Source of the DNA: Pseudomonas sp. LFM046
GTDB lineage: Bacteria; Pseudomonadota; Gammaproteobacteria; Pseudomonadales; Pseudomonadaceae
Direction: 5' to 3'
DNA: 64,000 nucleotides
NCBI RefSeq assembly: GCF_000949385.2
Contig: NZ_JYKO02000001.1
Span: 1,264,620-1,328,619, forward strand
Position numbers and translations under genes: made by a program. Below the pieces are notes generated by a model. That model was not told the DNA's origin. It saw only the letters and a list, made by a program, of their open reading frames with translations, and ran no database searches. Below are positions 51,790-60,890 of this stretch, one piece after another; within the stretch, counting starts at the first letter, position 1, and each line of letters begins with the position of its first letter.

Positions 51790-52674
51790 CTAGCCGATCC
51801 GCCCTTCGGACAGTTCTTCGATCAATGACAGGCAATGGGTCAGCGCCGGCGAGGCGTCGCCCACGCGGCGGCTGATGATGATGGGGGAGGTGGCCTGGGC
51901 TTCCTGCAGGCTGGCGTAGCCGATGTCGATGCGGTGCAGCACCTGCACCGAGGCCGGCACCAGGGTGATGCCGATGCCGGCGGCGACCAGGCCGATGGCG
52001 GTCTGCAGTTCGTTGGTCCACTGCGCCACCTCGATCTGCAGGCCGTAGGCGGCGAACAGCGACAGCACATGGTCGGCATAGCTGGGGCGCGGATTGCCCG
52101 GATAGAGCACGAAGGGCTCCTGGGCGAGGTCGGTGAGGCTTACCGGGCCGGGCAATAACGGATGCCCGGCAGGCAGGGCGGCCACCAGCGGGTCGAGGGT
52201 CAGCACCTGCTGCTGGATTGCCGGATCGTTGATGTGGATACGGCCGAAGCCAACGTCGATGCGCCCGGCCTTGAGGGAGTCCACCTGTTGCAGGGTGGTC
52301 ATCTCCGACAGGCCCAGCTCCAGGCCGGCATCGCTGCGCAGGCGGCGGATCAGATCGGGAAGCACGCCGTAGAGGGTGGAGGGGGCGAAGCCAATGCCGA
52401 GCCAGGCCTTTTCGCCCGATCCAATCCGGCGGGTATTGTCACAGACCTTCGCCAGTTGCTCGAGGAGGGTGCTGGAATGCTCGTGGAAAAAACGTCCGGC
52501 CTCGGTCAGGCGCAGGGGGCGGCCACGGTCCAGAAGGGCTACCCCCAATTCGTCTTCCAGCTGCTGGATCTGCCGGCTCAGCGGCGGTTGGGCGATGTGC
52601 AGGCGCTCGGCGGCGCGGGTGAAATTGAGGGTTTCGGCAAGCGCCTGGAAGTAGCGCAGGTGGCGAAGTTCCAT
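51790..52674 (-). CDS. catR: LysR-family regulator CatR
   Basis: A 294-residue LysR protein with HTH (FTRAAERLHIAQPPLSRQIQQLEDELG) of the BenM/CatM/CatR type and effector domain. It diverges from catB with a palindromic operator between them. CatR activates catBCA with cis,cis-muconate. The start at 52674 has GGAGG upstream. Confidence 0.92.
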   Translation of the reverse strand: MELRHLRYFQALAETLNFTRAAERLHIAQPPLSRQIQQLEDELGVALLDRGRPLRLTEAGRFFHEHSSTLLEQLAKVCDNTRRIGSGEKAWLGIGFAPSTLYGVLPDLIRRLRSDAGLELGLSEMTTLQQVDSLKAGRIDVGFGRIHINDPAIQQQVLTLDPLVAALPAGHPLLPGPVSLTDLAQEPFVLYPGNPRPSYADHVLSLFAAYGLQIEVAQWTNELQTAIGLVAAGIGITLVPASVQVLHRIDIGYASLQEAQATSPIIISRRVGDASPALTHCLSLIEELSEGRIG

Positions 52675-52697
52675 GGAGGCCTCCATTCCAGATTGGC

Positions 52698-52714
52698 GAT
52701 ACCTGGCAGGTATC
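52698..52714. promoter_or_regulatory. CatR/BenM-type operator
   Basis: GATACCTGGCAGGTATC, a perfect 7+3+7 palindrome containing ATAC-N7-GTAT, the known BenM/CatM consensus. It sits 24 bp upstream of catR and 74 bp from catB, suited to activation of catB and repression of catR. Confidence 0.88.
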
Positions 52715-52787
52715 GTTGCAGACAAAATCAATATTGGAACCAAAACCGGCAGGGACTCAATATCCAGGCACAGAGAAATTCAACCTG

Positions 52788-53921
52788 ATGGGTATTGAAG
52801 TGAGCCAAGTCCTGATCGAAAGCGTCGAGGCAATCATCGTCGACCTGCCGACCATCCGCCCGCACAAGCTGGCCATGCACACCATGCAGAACCAGACCCT
52901 GGTGGTGATCCGCCTGCGCTGCTCCGATGGCATCGAAGGCCTGGGCGAGTCCACCACCATCGGTGGCCTGGCCTACGGAAACGAGAGCCCGGAAAGCATC
53001 AAGCAGAACATCGACAGCCACCTGGCTCCGCTGCTGGTCGGCCAGGACGCCGCCAATATCAACGCCGCCATGCTGCGCCTGGACAAGGCAGCCAAGGGCA
53101 ATACCTTCGCCAAGTCCGGCCTGGAAAGCGCACTGCTCGATGCCCAGGGCAAGCGCCTTGGCCTGCCGGTCAGCGAACTGCTCGGCGGCCGTGTGCGTGA
53201 CAGCCTGGAAGTGGCCTGGACCCTGGCCAGCGGCGACACCGCCAAGGACATCGCCGAAGCCGAACACATGCTGGAAGTCCGTCGCCACCGCATCTTCAAG
53301 CTGAAGATCGGCGCCGGCGAGGTGAACAAGGACCTGGCCCACGTCATCGCCATCAAGAAGGCCCTGGGCGATTCCGCCAGCGTGCGCGTCGACGTCAACC
53401 AGGCCTGGGACGAATCCGTGGCCCTGCGCGCCTGCCGCATCCTCGGCGACAACGGCATCGACCTGATCGAGCAGCCCATCTCGCGCATCAACCGTTCCGG
53501 CCAGGTACGCCTGAACAAGCGCAGCCCGGCGCCGATCATGGCCGACGAATCCATCGAGAGCGTCGAGGACGCCTTCAGCCTGGCCGCCGACGGCGCCGCC
53601 AGCATCTTCGCCCTGAAGATCGCCAAGAACGGCGGCCCGCGTGCCGTGCTGCGCACTGCGCAGATCGCCGAGGCGGCGGGTATCGCCCTCTACGGCGGTA
53701 CCATGCTGGAAGGCTCCATCGGCACCCTGGCGTCGGCCCACGCCTTCGTCACCCTGAAGCAACTGACCTGGCACACCGAGCTGTTCGGACCGCTGCTGCT
53801 GACCGAGGAAATCGTCACCGAAGCCCCGGTCTACCGCGACTTCCAGCTGCACGTGCCGCGTACCCCAGGCCTTGGCCTCGCCCTGGACGAAGAGCGCCTG
53901 GCGTTCTTCCGCCGCAAGTAA
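52788..53921 (+). CDS. catB: Muconate cycloisomerase
   Basis: A 377-residue enolase superfamily enzyme: LKIGAG with catalytic Lys, metal ligands in DVNQAWDE, EQPI and ADES, and MLEGSIG. It lactonises cis,cis-muconate. The ATG at 52788 has a weak ribosome site. Confidence 0.94.
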   Translation: MGIEVSQVLIESVEAIIVDLPTIRPHKLAMHTMQNQTLVVIRLRCSDGIEGLGESTTIGGLAYGNESPESIKQNIDSHLAPLLVGQDAANINAAMLRLDKAAKGNTFAKSGLESALLDAQGKRLGLPVSELLGGRVRDSLEVAWTLASGDTAKDIAEAEHMLEVRRHRIFKLKIGAGEVNKDLAHVIAIKKALGDSASVRVDVNQAWDESVALRACRILGDNGIDLIEQPISRINRSGQVRLNKRSPAPIMADESIESVEDAFSLAADGAASIFALKIAKNGGPRAVLRTAQIAEAAGIALYGGTMLEGSIGTLASAHAFVTLKQLTWHTELFGPLLLTEEIVTEAPVYRDFQLHVPRTPGLGLALDEERLAFFRRK

Positions 53922-53937
53922 ACAGGAGACCGATCCG

Positions 53938-54228
53938 ATGCTGTTCCACGTGAAGATGACCGTAAGACTCCCGGTCGACATGGACCCGGCCAAGGCCGCC
54001 ACGCTCAAGGCCGACGAAAAAGAGCTGGCCCAGCGCCTGCAGCGCGAGGGCAAGTGGCGCCACCTGTGGCGCATTGCCGGCCACTACGCCAACTACAGCA
54101 TCTTTGACGTCGCCAGCGTCGAGGAGCTGCACGATACCCTGATGCAGCTGCCGCTGTTCCCGTACATGGATATCGAGGTCGACGGCCTTTGCCGCCACCC
54201 GTCGTCGATTCATGAAGACGATCGCTGA
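53938..54228 (+). CDS. catC: Muconolactone delta-isomerase
   Basis: A 96-residue CatC: MLFHVKMTVRLP, GKWRHLWRIAGHYANYSIFDV, LPLFPYMDIEV. It converts muconolactone to the enol lactone. The start codon begins 16 bp past the catB stop. Confidence 0.95.
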   Translation: MLFHVKMTVRLPVDMDPAKAATLKADEKELAQRLQREGKWRHLWRIAGHYANYSIFDVASVEELHDTLMQLPLFPYMDIEVDGLCRHPSSIHEDDR

Positions 54229-54267
54229 TCGTCCCGTGCCCGATAACAACAAGATGAGGAAATAGCC

Positions 54268-55194
54268 ATGACTATCAAACTGTCCAGCTCCGAAAGCGTT
54301 CAAAAGTTCTTCCAGGAAGCCAGCGGCTTCAACAACGACCAGGGCAGCCAGCGCATGAAAAAGCTGGTCAACCGCATCCTGCTCGACACCATCAAGATCA
54401 TCGAAGACCTGGAAGTCACCACCGAAGAATTCTGGAAGGCGGTGGACTACCTCAACCGCATGGGCGCTCGTGGCGAAGCCGGCCTGCTGGTGGCCGGCCT
54501 CGGCCTTGAGCACTACCTGGACCTGCTGCTGGACGCCCAGGACGAGCAGGCCGGCCTGAGCGGCGGTACCCCCCGCACCATCGAAGGCCCGCTGTACGTG
54601 GCGGGTGCGCCGATGTCCGAAGGCGAAACCCGCATGGACGACGGCACCGATCCAGGCACCGTGATGTTCCTGCAGGGCCAGGTGAAGGACGCTGATGGCA
54701 AGCCGATCGCCGGTGCGGTCGTCGACCTGTGGCATGCCAACACCAAAGGCACCTACTCCTACTTCGACACCACCCAGTCCGACTACAACCTGCGCCGCCG
54801 CATCGTCACCGACGCCGAAGGCCGCTACCGTGCCCGCAGCATCGTACCGTCCGGCTACGGCTGCCCGCCGGATGGCACCACTCAGGAAGTGCTGAACCTG
54901 CTGGGCCGCCACGGCAATCGCCCCGCGCACATCCACTTCTTCATCTCCGCGCCGGGCTACCGTCACCTGACCACCCAGATCAACCTGTCGGGCGACGAGT
55001 ACCTGTGGGATGACTTCGCCTACGCCACCCGCGACGGCCTGGTGGGTGAAGTGCGCTTCACCGAAGATGCCGCCGCTGCCGCTGCCCGTGGTGTAGAAGG
55101 CCGCTTCGCCGAGATCGACTTCGACTTCCAGCTGCAGAACGCCCTGACTTCCGAACAGGAAGCCATCCGCGACCGCGTACGCGCTGAAGCCTGA
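54268..55194 (+). CDS. catA: Catechol 1,2-dioxygenase
   Basis: A 308-residue intradiol dioxygenase. Iron ligands are two Tyr and two His, seen in TYSYFDTTQSDYNLRRR, near IVPSGYGCPP and in RPAHIHFFISAPGYRHLTTQ. It cleaves catechol to cis,cis-muconate. The first ring-opening step for both iac and ant products. Followed by a strong terminator. Confidence 0.96.
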   Translation: MTIKLSSSESVQKFFQEASGFNNDQGSQRMKKLVNRILLDTIKIIEDLEVTTEEFWKAVDYLNRMGARGEAGLLVAGLGLEHYLDLLLDAQDEQAGLSGGTPRTIEGPLYVAGAPMSEGETRMDDGTDPGTVMFLQGQVKDADGKPIAGAVVDLWHANTKGTYSYFDTTQSDYNLRRRIVTDAEGRYRARSIVPSGYGCPPDGTTQEVLNLLGRHGNRPAHIHFFISAPGYRHLTTQINLSGDEYLWDDFAYATRDGLVGEVRFTEDAAAAAARGVEGRFAEIDFDFQLQNALTSEQEAIRDRVRAEA

Positions 55195-55236
55195 GTCACC
55201 GACTTGGTGGGGGAGGCTGGTTCCCCCGCCATTTGA

Positions 55237-55260
55237 GCCGGCCGTTTGGCCGGCTTTTTT
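55237..55260 (+). terminator. Rho-independent terminator after catA
   Basis: GCCGGCC, GTTT loop, GGCCGGC, then six T residues. Confidence 0.95.
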
Positions 55261-55370
55261 ATGCCCGGGATTTCTCAGGGTCCGGAAGCCCCTTCACTCC
55301 CGTGCCGTACTCCCCCCGGAAGGGCGAGGAGCCCACTTTCCCCGCGACATGATTCCGGCGCCTGGCGACT

Positions 55371-55450
55371 GTAGGGTGCGCTGTGCGCACCGCTTTCCAG
55401 GCTCAGACCTGGCGCTACGTCCAGCCATTGGTGCGCGCAGCGCACCCTAC
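55371..55450. repeat. REP doublet, GTAGGGTGCGC family
   Basis: 80 bp, GTAGGGTGCGCTGTGCGCACC mirrored by GGTGCGCGCAGCGCACCCTAC. It lies where the front of the MFS gene is missing. Confidence 0.82.
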
Positions 55451-55577
55451 GAGGTGGTTCCGTCGTTCCGTTCAATCCACGTGGCTTACCAACGGCCGAG
55501 GGGGCCTGTGCCAGGTTCGGCAGCCCAGGCCATCACCCTCGCCACCACGGGAAGCGGGCCGCAGAGCTCCGCCATCT

Positions 55578-55916
55578 GCCATCGCCCTGGCCCTGAGCGG
55601 CACCCAGTTGGGCGATGCCATGGCCTTGCTGCTGATGGTCTTCGTGGTCGGCTTCACCCTCACCGGCGCGCTGAATAACCTGAGCATCCTGGCCGCCACC
55701 TTCTACCCGACCCAGGCCCGCGCCACCGGCGTGGCCTGGGCCCTGAGCGCCGGCCGCGCCGGTTCGATCATCGGCTCGTCCCTGGGCGCCTGGCTGTTCG
55801 CCGCAGCGGGCGGCTTGCAGCTGTTCTTCCTGTGGCTGGCGGTGCCGCTGCTGGTGGCCAGCCTTGCGCTGTTCGCCATGGCGATGCGGCGGTCGGGGGT
55901 GACCCAGGTGGCCTGA
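55578..55916 (+). pseudogene. C-terminal remnant of an aromatic-acid MFS transporter
   Basis: About 112 residues with typical last helices of an AAHS-family (BenK/PcaK-like) transporter: VVGFTLTGALNNLSILAATF, YPTQARATGVAWALSAGRAG and SIIGSSLGAWLFAAAGGLQL. Eight or more upstream membrane segments are absent; the sequence before it reads as unrelated to a transporter, and a REP doublet is close by. I read it as a deletion remnant. A good terminator still follows it. Confidence 0.8.
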
Positions 55917-55938
55917 TTGCTGATTGGAAACGGAAACG

Positions 55939-55965
55939 GCCGGCGCTATGCGCCGGCTTTTTTTT
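55939..55965 (+). terminator. Rho-independent terminator after the MFS remnant
   Basis: GCCGGCGC, TAT loop, GCGCCGGC, then eight T residues. Confidence 0.94.
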
Positions 55966-56100
55966 GCGTCTCGGAGGGGCCGCGAGTGGAGTGAAACCCA
56001 TGCTGGCCGGTGTCCGGGCGATGAGTCCGAATACGCCTGACGTCGCGGATTGATGGGTATCGCAAGCTCCACCCATCCTACGGAGGGGGCGGAGCGGGTC

Positions 56101-57126
56101 TTAGGTATTGCTTTCGGTGAACTTCTCGAAATACAGGTGGCCGTTGTCGATGCCGTTGTCGGTGAGCCAGGTCTTCACCGACTCCACCATGGGCGGCGGG
56201 CCGCAGAGGTACATGTCGAAGGGCGCCTCGCGCAGGGTGGCAGCGTCGAAGTGGTCGGCCACGTAGCCGCACTTGCCGTGCCAGTCCTGGCCTTCGTCGC
56301 TGATCACCGGGGTGAAGCTGAAGCCGGGGATACGCTCGGCATAGCCCTGGATGCGCTGCAGTTCGCAGAGGTCGGCCACCTGGCGCACGCCGTAGAACAG
56401 GTGCACCGGCTGGCCACAGCCGCCACGGTCGGCGATTTCGTCGAGCATGCCCAGGAAGGCCGAAAGGCCAGTACCGCCCGCCACCAGGAGCAGGGGCTTC
56501 TCCACATGGCGCAGGTAGAACGCGCCCAGCGGGGCCTCGAAGCGGATTTCGTCACCCACCTTGCAGCGTTCGCGGATGTAGTTGCTCATCACCCCGTCCG
56601 GCAGCAGGCGGATGAGGAACTGCAATTTGTTTTCCGCATTCGGCCGGTTGGCGAAGGAGTAGGAGCGTTTCGAATCCGTGCCCGGTACCTGCAGGCGGGC
56701 GTACTGCCCGGGCAGGAAGTCCAGCTGTTGGCCGTCGACGCCGGCATCCAGATGCAGGATCGCGGTGGTGGGCGAGACCTGCTCGACGTGGGTGACGATG
56801 CCGCGCTCTTCCACCGTCTTCGACGCGCCGCAGAGCGCCGAGTCGAAGTCGAAGTAGAAGGAGGCGTCGGACTGCACGCGGGTCTGGCAGGTGAGGACCT
56901 TGCGCTGCTCCAGGTCCTTGGCCGACAAGGCCTCCTCGTCCACGTAGTCCATGGCGTAGCGGCCGGACTCGCAGCGGCCCATGCAGGTGCCGCAGACGCC
57001 CTCGCGGCAGTCCAGCGGAATGTTGATGCCGTTGCGCAGGGCGGCATCGAGAAGGATCTCGTTGCCCTGCACGGGGAAGAACAGGGTTTTGCCGTCGGCA
57101 AAACTGAAGGCGACCTTGTGGTTCAT
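56101..57126 (-). CDS. antC: Anthranilate 1,2-dioxygenase reductase
   Basis: A 341-residue electron-transfer protein. An N-terminal plant-type 2Fe-2S domain (DCREGVCGTCMGRCESG and VLTCQ) is followed by FAD-binding (RSYSFAN) and NAD-binding (LLVAGGTGLSAFLG) domains. It passes electrons from NADH to AntAB. Last gene of antABC. Confidence 0.92.
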   Translation of the reverse strand: MNHKVAFSFADGKTLFFPVQGNEILLDAALRNGINIPLDCREGVCGTCMGRCESGRYAMDYVDEEALSAKDLEQRKVLTCQTRVQSDASFYFDFDSALCGASKTVEERGIVTHVEQVSPTTAILHLDAGVDGQQLDFLPGQYARLQVPGTDSKRSYSFANRPNAENKLQFLIRLLPDGVMSNYIRERCKVGDEIRFEAPLGAFYLRHVEKPLLLVAGGTGLSAFLGMLDEIADRGGCGQPVHLFYGVRQVADLCELQRIQGYAERIPGFSFTPVISDEGQDWHGKCGYVADHFDAATLREAPFDMYLCGPPPMVESVKTWLTDNGIDNGHLYFEKFTESNT

Positions 57127-57145
57127 GGCGCGTACATCCCGCAGA

Positions 57146-57637
57146 TCAGAGGTGGTAGAAGTCGAGCACCGAGTTGATGGTGTCGTTGAGCAGCAGCATG
57201 TGCTTGCGGGTGATCTTCCAGCTCTCGCCCTCGGGCTTGAGGTGGTAGGTGACGTACCCGTAGAACTGCTCGCTCTGGCCCAACCGGTAGTAGAGGGTGT
57301 GCCAGTTGGCCTTCACCTCCAGTTGGCCGTCGTCGCGCTCGGCGATGCGCACGTTGTTGATCAGGTGCGCGGTGCGCGGCATCGGGATGGTCGAGGCGGC
57401 CTTGCCGGTGCGGATGCGGAACACGCGGTCTTCCAGGCCCGAGCGGTTGCTGTAGTAGATCAGCGACATGCCGCGCTTCGGGTCTTGGGTGTACTCGTGC
57501 TCGGAGTCCCACTGGGGCAGGTGGTACTCGCACTGCTCGTCGAACAGGTCCAGGTAGGCGTCCCAGTCCTGGGCGTCGCACAGGGCGGATTTCGTGTAGA
57601 GGAACTGTTCGATCTGGTATTGCAGCTGCGGATTCAT
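57146..57637 (-). CDS. antB: Anthranilate 1,2-dioxygenase small subunit
   Basis: A 163-residue ring-hydroxylating beta subunit (FLYTKSALCDAQDWDAYLDLF, KRGMSLIYYSNRSGLEDR). Its start overlaps the antA stop by 4 bp. Confidence 0.92.
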   Translation of the reverse strand: MNPQLQYQIEQFLYTKSALCDAQDWDAYLDLFDEQCEYHLPQWDSEHEYTQDPKRGMSLIYYSNRSGLEDRVFRIRTGKAASTIPMPRTAHLINNVRIAERDDGQLEVKANWHTLYYRLGQSEQFYGYVTYHLKPEGESWKITRKHMLLLNDTINSVLDFYHL

Positions 57638-59028
57638 TGCTCCACCTCCGTCAGTTTCAGGGCTTTGTTGTCCAGGCCCTGGAGCAGGAACCGCTGCCAG
57701 TTGCTGTGCTGGTTCACGTACAGGCCTTCATGGGTGAACTCGGTGCCGGTCATGGCCGGGGCGATACCGATGGTTTCGCTGTTGGCGGTGGGGCCGGTGA
57801 CCCACTTGCCGTGACCGCGGGAGATATCGCTCCAGCGCTCCAGGCGCCCCTGGAAGCCGCGCTGCTGTTCGCGGAATTCCACCAGGTCGTCGGGTGTGCC
57901 CATGCCGGAGACGTTGAAGAAGTCTTCGAACTGGCGGATGCGGCTTTCGCGATCAGCGTCGGACTCGCCCTTCACGCCGATGCACTGGCTGATGATCTCG
58001 GTCTTGTTCCAGGCCAACGGGCGCACGATGCGCAGCTGGGAGCTGATCTGGTCCATGAAGAACAAGCTGGGGTAGATGTTCAGGTTGCGCAGGCGGTGCA
58101 TCATCCACTCCGCCTTGGCCTGGCCGTATTCCTCCACCAGACGCGGCATCACAGTGGCGTAGCCGGGGCGCACGGTGGGGTTGGGCATGTCGCTGAACAG
58201 CACGCTGTGGCCGTTGTGGAAGGAGAACCAGCCGTCGTCGGTCTCCGCGTCGCCGGCGCCGAGCTTGCTGTAGTCCAGGGTGTCGCTGGTACTGCCGTTG
58301 GCAGCGTTGACCTGCTGGCGGTGCTGCACGGTGGCCACGTAGTTGTAGTGAACGGTGCTGACGTGATAGCCGTCCAGGCCGTTCTCGTTCTGCAGCTTCC
58401 AGTTGCCGTCGAAGGTGTAGGTGGACTTGCCGGGCAGCACTTCCAGTTCGCCGGTGGGGGACTGGGCCACCATCATGTCGAAGAACACTTTGGTGTCACC
58501 GAGGAAGGCTTCCAGGCTGTCGGTGCCGGCGGCGTCCAGGCTGATGAAAACGAAGCCTTTGTAGCTGGCGATGCGCGCCTTCTTCAGGCCGCGGGTGGCC
58601 TTGTCGAAGCCTTCCGGGTATTCGCCCGGCGCCTTGACCTTCACCAGGCGGCCGTCGCTCTTGTAGCACCAGGCGTGGAAGGGGCAGGTGAAGGTGGACT
58701 GGTTGCCCTTGCCGACGCGGGTCAGGGTGGCGCCACGGTGCTGGCAGGCGTTGATCAGGGCGTGGAGCTGGCCGTTGCCATCGCGGGTGATGATCATCGG
58801 CTGGCGGCCGGCGCGCAGGGTCATGAAGTCGTTCGGGTTGGCGATCTCGCTCTCGTGGCAGGCGTAGATCCAGTTCTTCTCGAAGATGAGTTCCATCTCC
58901 AGGTCGAACAGTTCCGGCTCGGTGAACATGTCCCGGGCGATGCGGAACACGCCTTCATCCGGACGGAAGTCCAGGCAACCGCTGACGTACTCTCTCCACT
59001 GGGCAATGTTTTTATTCGAAGTATTCAT
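57634..59028 (-). CDS. antA: Anthranilate 1,2-dioxygenase large subunit
   Basis: A 464-residue Rieske oxygenase alpha subunit. Rieske ligands are C95, H97, C115 and H118 (CQHRG, CPFHAW). The mononuclear iron site is seen in ENGLDGYHVSTVHYNY. It converts anthranilate to catechol, CO2 and ammonia. The GGAGG site nine bases upstream supports the start at 59028. A benzoate dioxygenase BenA is the main alternative; the divergent AraC regulator, the gene length and absence of benD favour ant. Confidence 0.9.
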   Translation of the reverse strand: MNTSNKNIAQWREYVSGCLDFRPDEGVFRIARDMFTEPELFDLEMELIFEKNWIYACHESEIANPNDFMTLRAGRQPMIITRDGNGQLHALINACQHRGATLTRVGKGNQSTFTCPFHAWCYKSDGRLVKVKAPGEYPEGFDKATRGLKKARIASYKGFVFISLDAAGTDSLEAFLGDTKVFFDMMVAQSPTGELEVLPGKSTYTFDGNWKLQNENGLDGYHVSTVHYNYVATVQHRQQVNAANGSTSDTLDYSKLGAGDAETDDGWFSFHNGHSVLFSDMPNPTVRPGYATVMPRLVEEYGQAKAEWMMHRLRNLNIYPSLFFMDQISSQLRIVRPLAWNKTEIISQCIGVKGESDADRESRIRQFEDFFNVSGMGTPDDLVEFREQQRGFQGRLERWSDISRGHGKWVTGPTANSETIGIAPAMTGTEFTHEGLYVNQHSNWQRFLLQGLDNKALKLTEVEQ

Positions 59029-59198
59029 GGCGTGGCGCCTCCACATCGGGTGAATCAGTGGAGGTCATTAGAAGGAGCCGGGACTGGCCCGGTCTATCCG
59101 CTTAGTTGGCGAAGCCACGCCATAAATTTTGCCCTCGGTTTCCAGTGCGGAACGCAGCAGGGGCGGGGCCTCCAGCGATTCAAGGTGCAACGGAAAAA

Positions 59199-59229
59199 AC
59201 GGATAGCCTTAGCCCGGAAAACGGATAGC
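59199..59229 (+). promoter_or_regulatory. Direct repeats, candidate AntR site (pair 1)
   Basis: ACGGATAGC at 59199-59207 and again at 59221-59229, exactly 22 bp apart, or two helical turns, as usual for AraC/XylS-type activators. It lies about 170-200 bp upstream of the antA start. Confidence 0.7.
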
Positions 59230-59368
59230 GGCGAGGTGTGAAGGGGATCTGAATCCTGCCTGCCGACGCACTGCCGGGGGGCGCGGTAACGGTCGGCGGG
59301 GCTGGATTGGCCGCAGGTAACGCCTGGTGGCGGAAATTGACCGTCGCTAGCCGATCAGGCTGGCGTGC

Positions 59369-59398
59369 GCTATCCGAAAATTCTGCAATGGCTATCCG
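59369..59398 (-). promoter_or_regulatory. Direct repeats, candidate AntR site (pair 2)
   Basis: On the minus strand CGGATAGC occurs twice, also exactly 22 bp apart (59369-59376 and 59391-59398 in plus coordinates). It is in opposite orientation to pair 1, with 140 bp between them, so looping or dual control is possible. Confidence 0.65.
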
Positions 59399-59768
59399 CT
59401 GGTTTTGCGCGGGTAACCCTTGGCCTGTGCGCGATTCCCAAACCGGGTAACACCATGGCCTTTTGCCGGCCTGTCGAGGCAGCGCTGGGTTGGGCCGGGC
59501 ACGCTGAGGGTCCACCCGCCGAATGGTGCCAATCCCTGCGCCGAGGCGCCGCAGAATGGCCCTGGGATGGGGCGTCCAGACGAATGGGTTCACGCCTTGC
59601 CGTGACCGGATGGGCGGGCCGGGCAACGGCCCGTCCGCAAAATTGGCCAATGCTATCCTCATTTTTTGATACGTGACGGATTGCTCCGGCGTGGCATGGA
59701 GCTTGCCTTCTTCAAGGCGACGCGCCGCAAGAGCGCGCAATTCAAAAAGCCGTGTTGGGTGCCGCGTG

Positions 59769-60782
59769 ATGAGTACGAAGAACAACCCTCATTTCAAAGA
59801 CATTTCCGCCGACCGCTACGACCTGGCCGGGGCGCGATCGTGGATGTCGAACATCTGCGGGCCGCACCTGCTCAAGGCCCCGAGGCCTGACTGCATCCAG
59901 TTCCACCACAGCGGTAACGTGCTGCGTTCCATGTCCACCACGCTGGGAAGCGTCGAGTACGGCACCGATGTCACCATCGGCGTGGGCGATGAAATGAACC
60001 TCAACTGCTACAGCGTCAGCCTGCCGCTGCGCGGTGAGCAGGAGCTGGCCAAGTCCGGCCGCCTGCTGCGCTCGGATCGTGACTGGGGGTTGATCGTTTC
60101 GCCCCATGAGCCCCAGGAACTGACCATCGCCGGTGACTGCCACAAGCTGCAGGTGGCAATTCCCCGCGCCGCCATGCAGAAGACCCTGGAAGACCTCCTC
60201 CAGCACAGGGTGGACGTGCCGTTGTGCTTCCAGCCGGAAATGGATGCGGTGGAAGGCGCCGCCGCGTCCTGGTGGCGCATGGCCCGGCACCTGATCGATG
60301 AAATGGAGCGCAGTCGCGAGCTCTACGGCCAGCTGTTCTTCACCCGCGACCTGGAGAGTGCGCTGATCAAGGGGCTGATCCTTGCCCAGCCGAACAACTA
60401 CTCGGAGGAGCTGCGGGGGCGCCTGGAGATCAAGCTGCCCCACTATCTGGTACGGGCCCGCGACTTCATCCATGCGCACGCTCGCGAGGAAGTCTGCCTG
60501 GAGGACATCGAACGGGCCGCCGGGATATCGCGCTTCAAGCTGTTCGAGGGTTTCAAGCGCTACTTCGGTCAGTCACCCATGGCCTACTTGAAGAAGCACC
60601 GCCTGACCGCCGTGCGCCAGGAACTGCTGGAAGACCGCTGTGCGCGGAATATCTCGGTGATCGCCATGGGCTGGGGCTTCACCCATCTGGGCCGCTTCTC
60701 CGCCGAATACCGCAAGCTTTTCGACGAAACGCCGAGCATGACGATCCAGCGCCTGGAGGCGCGTCGCGGGCGTTCTCTCTGA
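59769..60782 (+). CDS. antR: AraC/XylS-family activator AntR
   Basis: A 337-residue regulator. The C-terminal AraC domain (EVCLEDIERAAGISRFKLFEGFKRYFGQSP, then MGWGFTHLGRFSAEYRKLF) has two HTH motifs; the N-terminal part is an AraC-binding-like sensor. Divergent from antABC, so it should be the anthranilate-responsive AntR. Start at 59769 chosen by domain start. Confidence 0.88.
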   Translation: MSTKNNPHFKDISADRYDLAGARSWMSNICGPHLLKAPRPDCIQFHHSGNVLRSMSTTLGSVEYGTDVTIGVGDEMNLNCYSVSLPLRGEQELAKSGRLLRSDRDWGLIVSPHEPQELTIAGDCHKLQVAIPRAAMQKTLEDLLQHRVDVPLCFQPEMDAVEGAAASWWRMARHLIDEMERSRELYGQLFFTRDLESALIKGLILAQPNNYSEELRGRLEIKLPHYLVRARDFIHAHAREEVCLEDIERAAGISRFKLFEGFKRYFGQSPMAYLKKHRLTAVRQELLEDRCARNISVIAMGWGFTHLGRFSAEYRKLFDETPSMTIQRLEARRGRSL

Positions 60783-60890
60783 CGCGGTGCCGCCTGTCGA
60801 GAAATGAACGGGTGATTGTCGAACGGGCCTGAAATCAGACGACTAGCAGGGGCGAGTCCCTTATTTCCGTCAGGTTCAGGAGTCCGCACC

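Larger units (their letters stand above)
59029..59768. other. Divergent regulatory region between antA and antR
   Basis: 740 bp with no convincing gene. It carries two pairs of GGATAGC direct repeats in opposite orientations, listed separately, plus isolated half-sites (TCTATCCG at 59093, GCTATCCT at 59652). The rest is ordinary GC-rich sequence. Confidence 0.6.

Noticed and set aside
56101-59028. Reading the Rieske genes as benABC (benzoate dioxygenase)
   Set aside because: No benD follows antC and the regulator is divergent; ant is the better fit, though sequence search would settle it.
57637-59241. 534-codon plus-strand frame opposite antA
   Set aside because: antA has all Rieske and iron ligands; the other frame is a GC-driven shadow of Val, Ala and His codons.
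59365-59676. Small open frames between antA and antR
   Set aside because: They overlap the repeated GGATAGC sites and show no protein motif.
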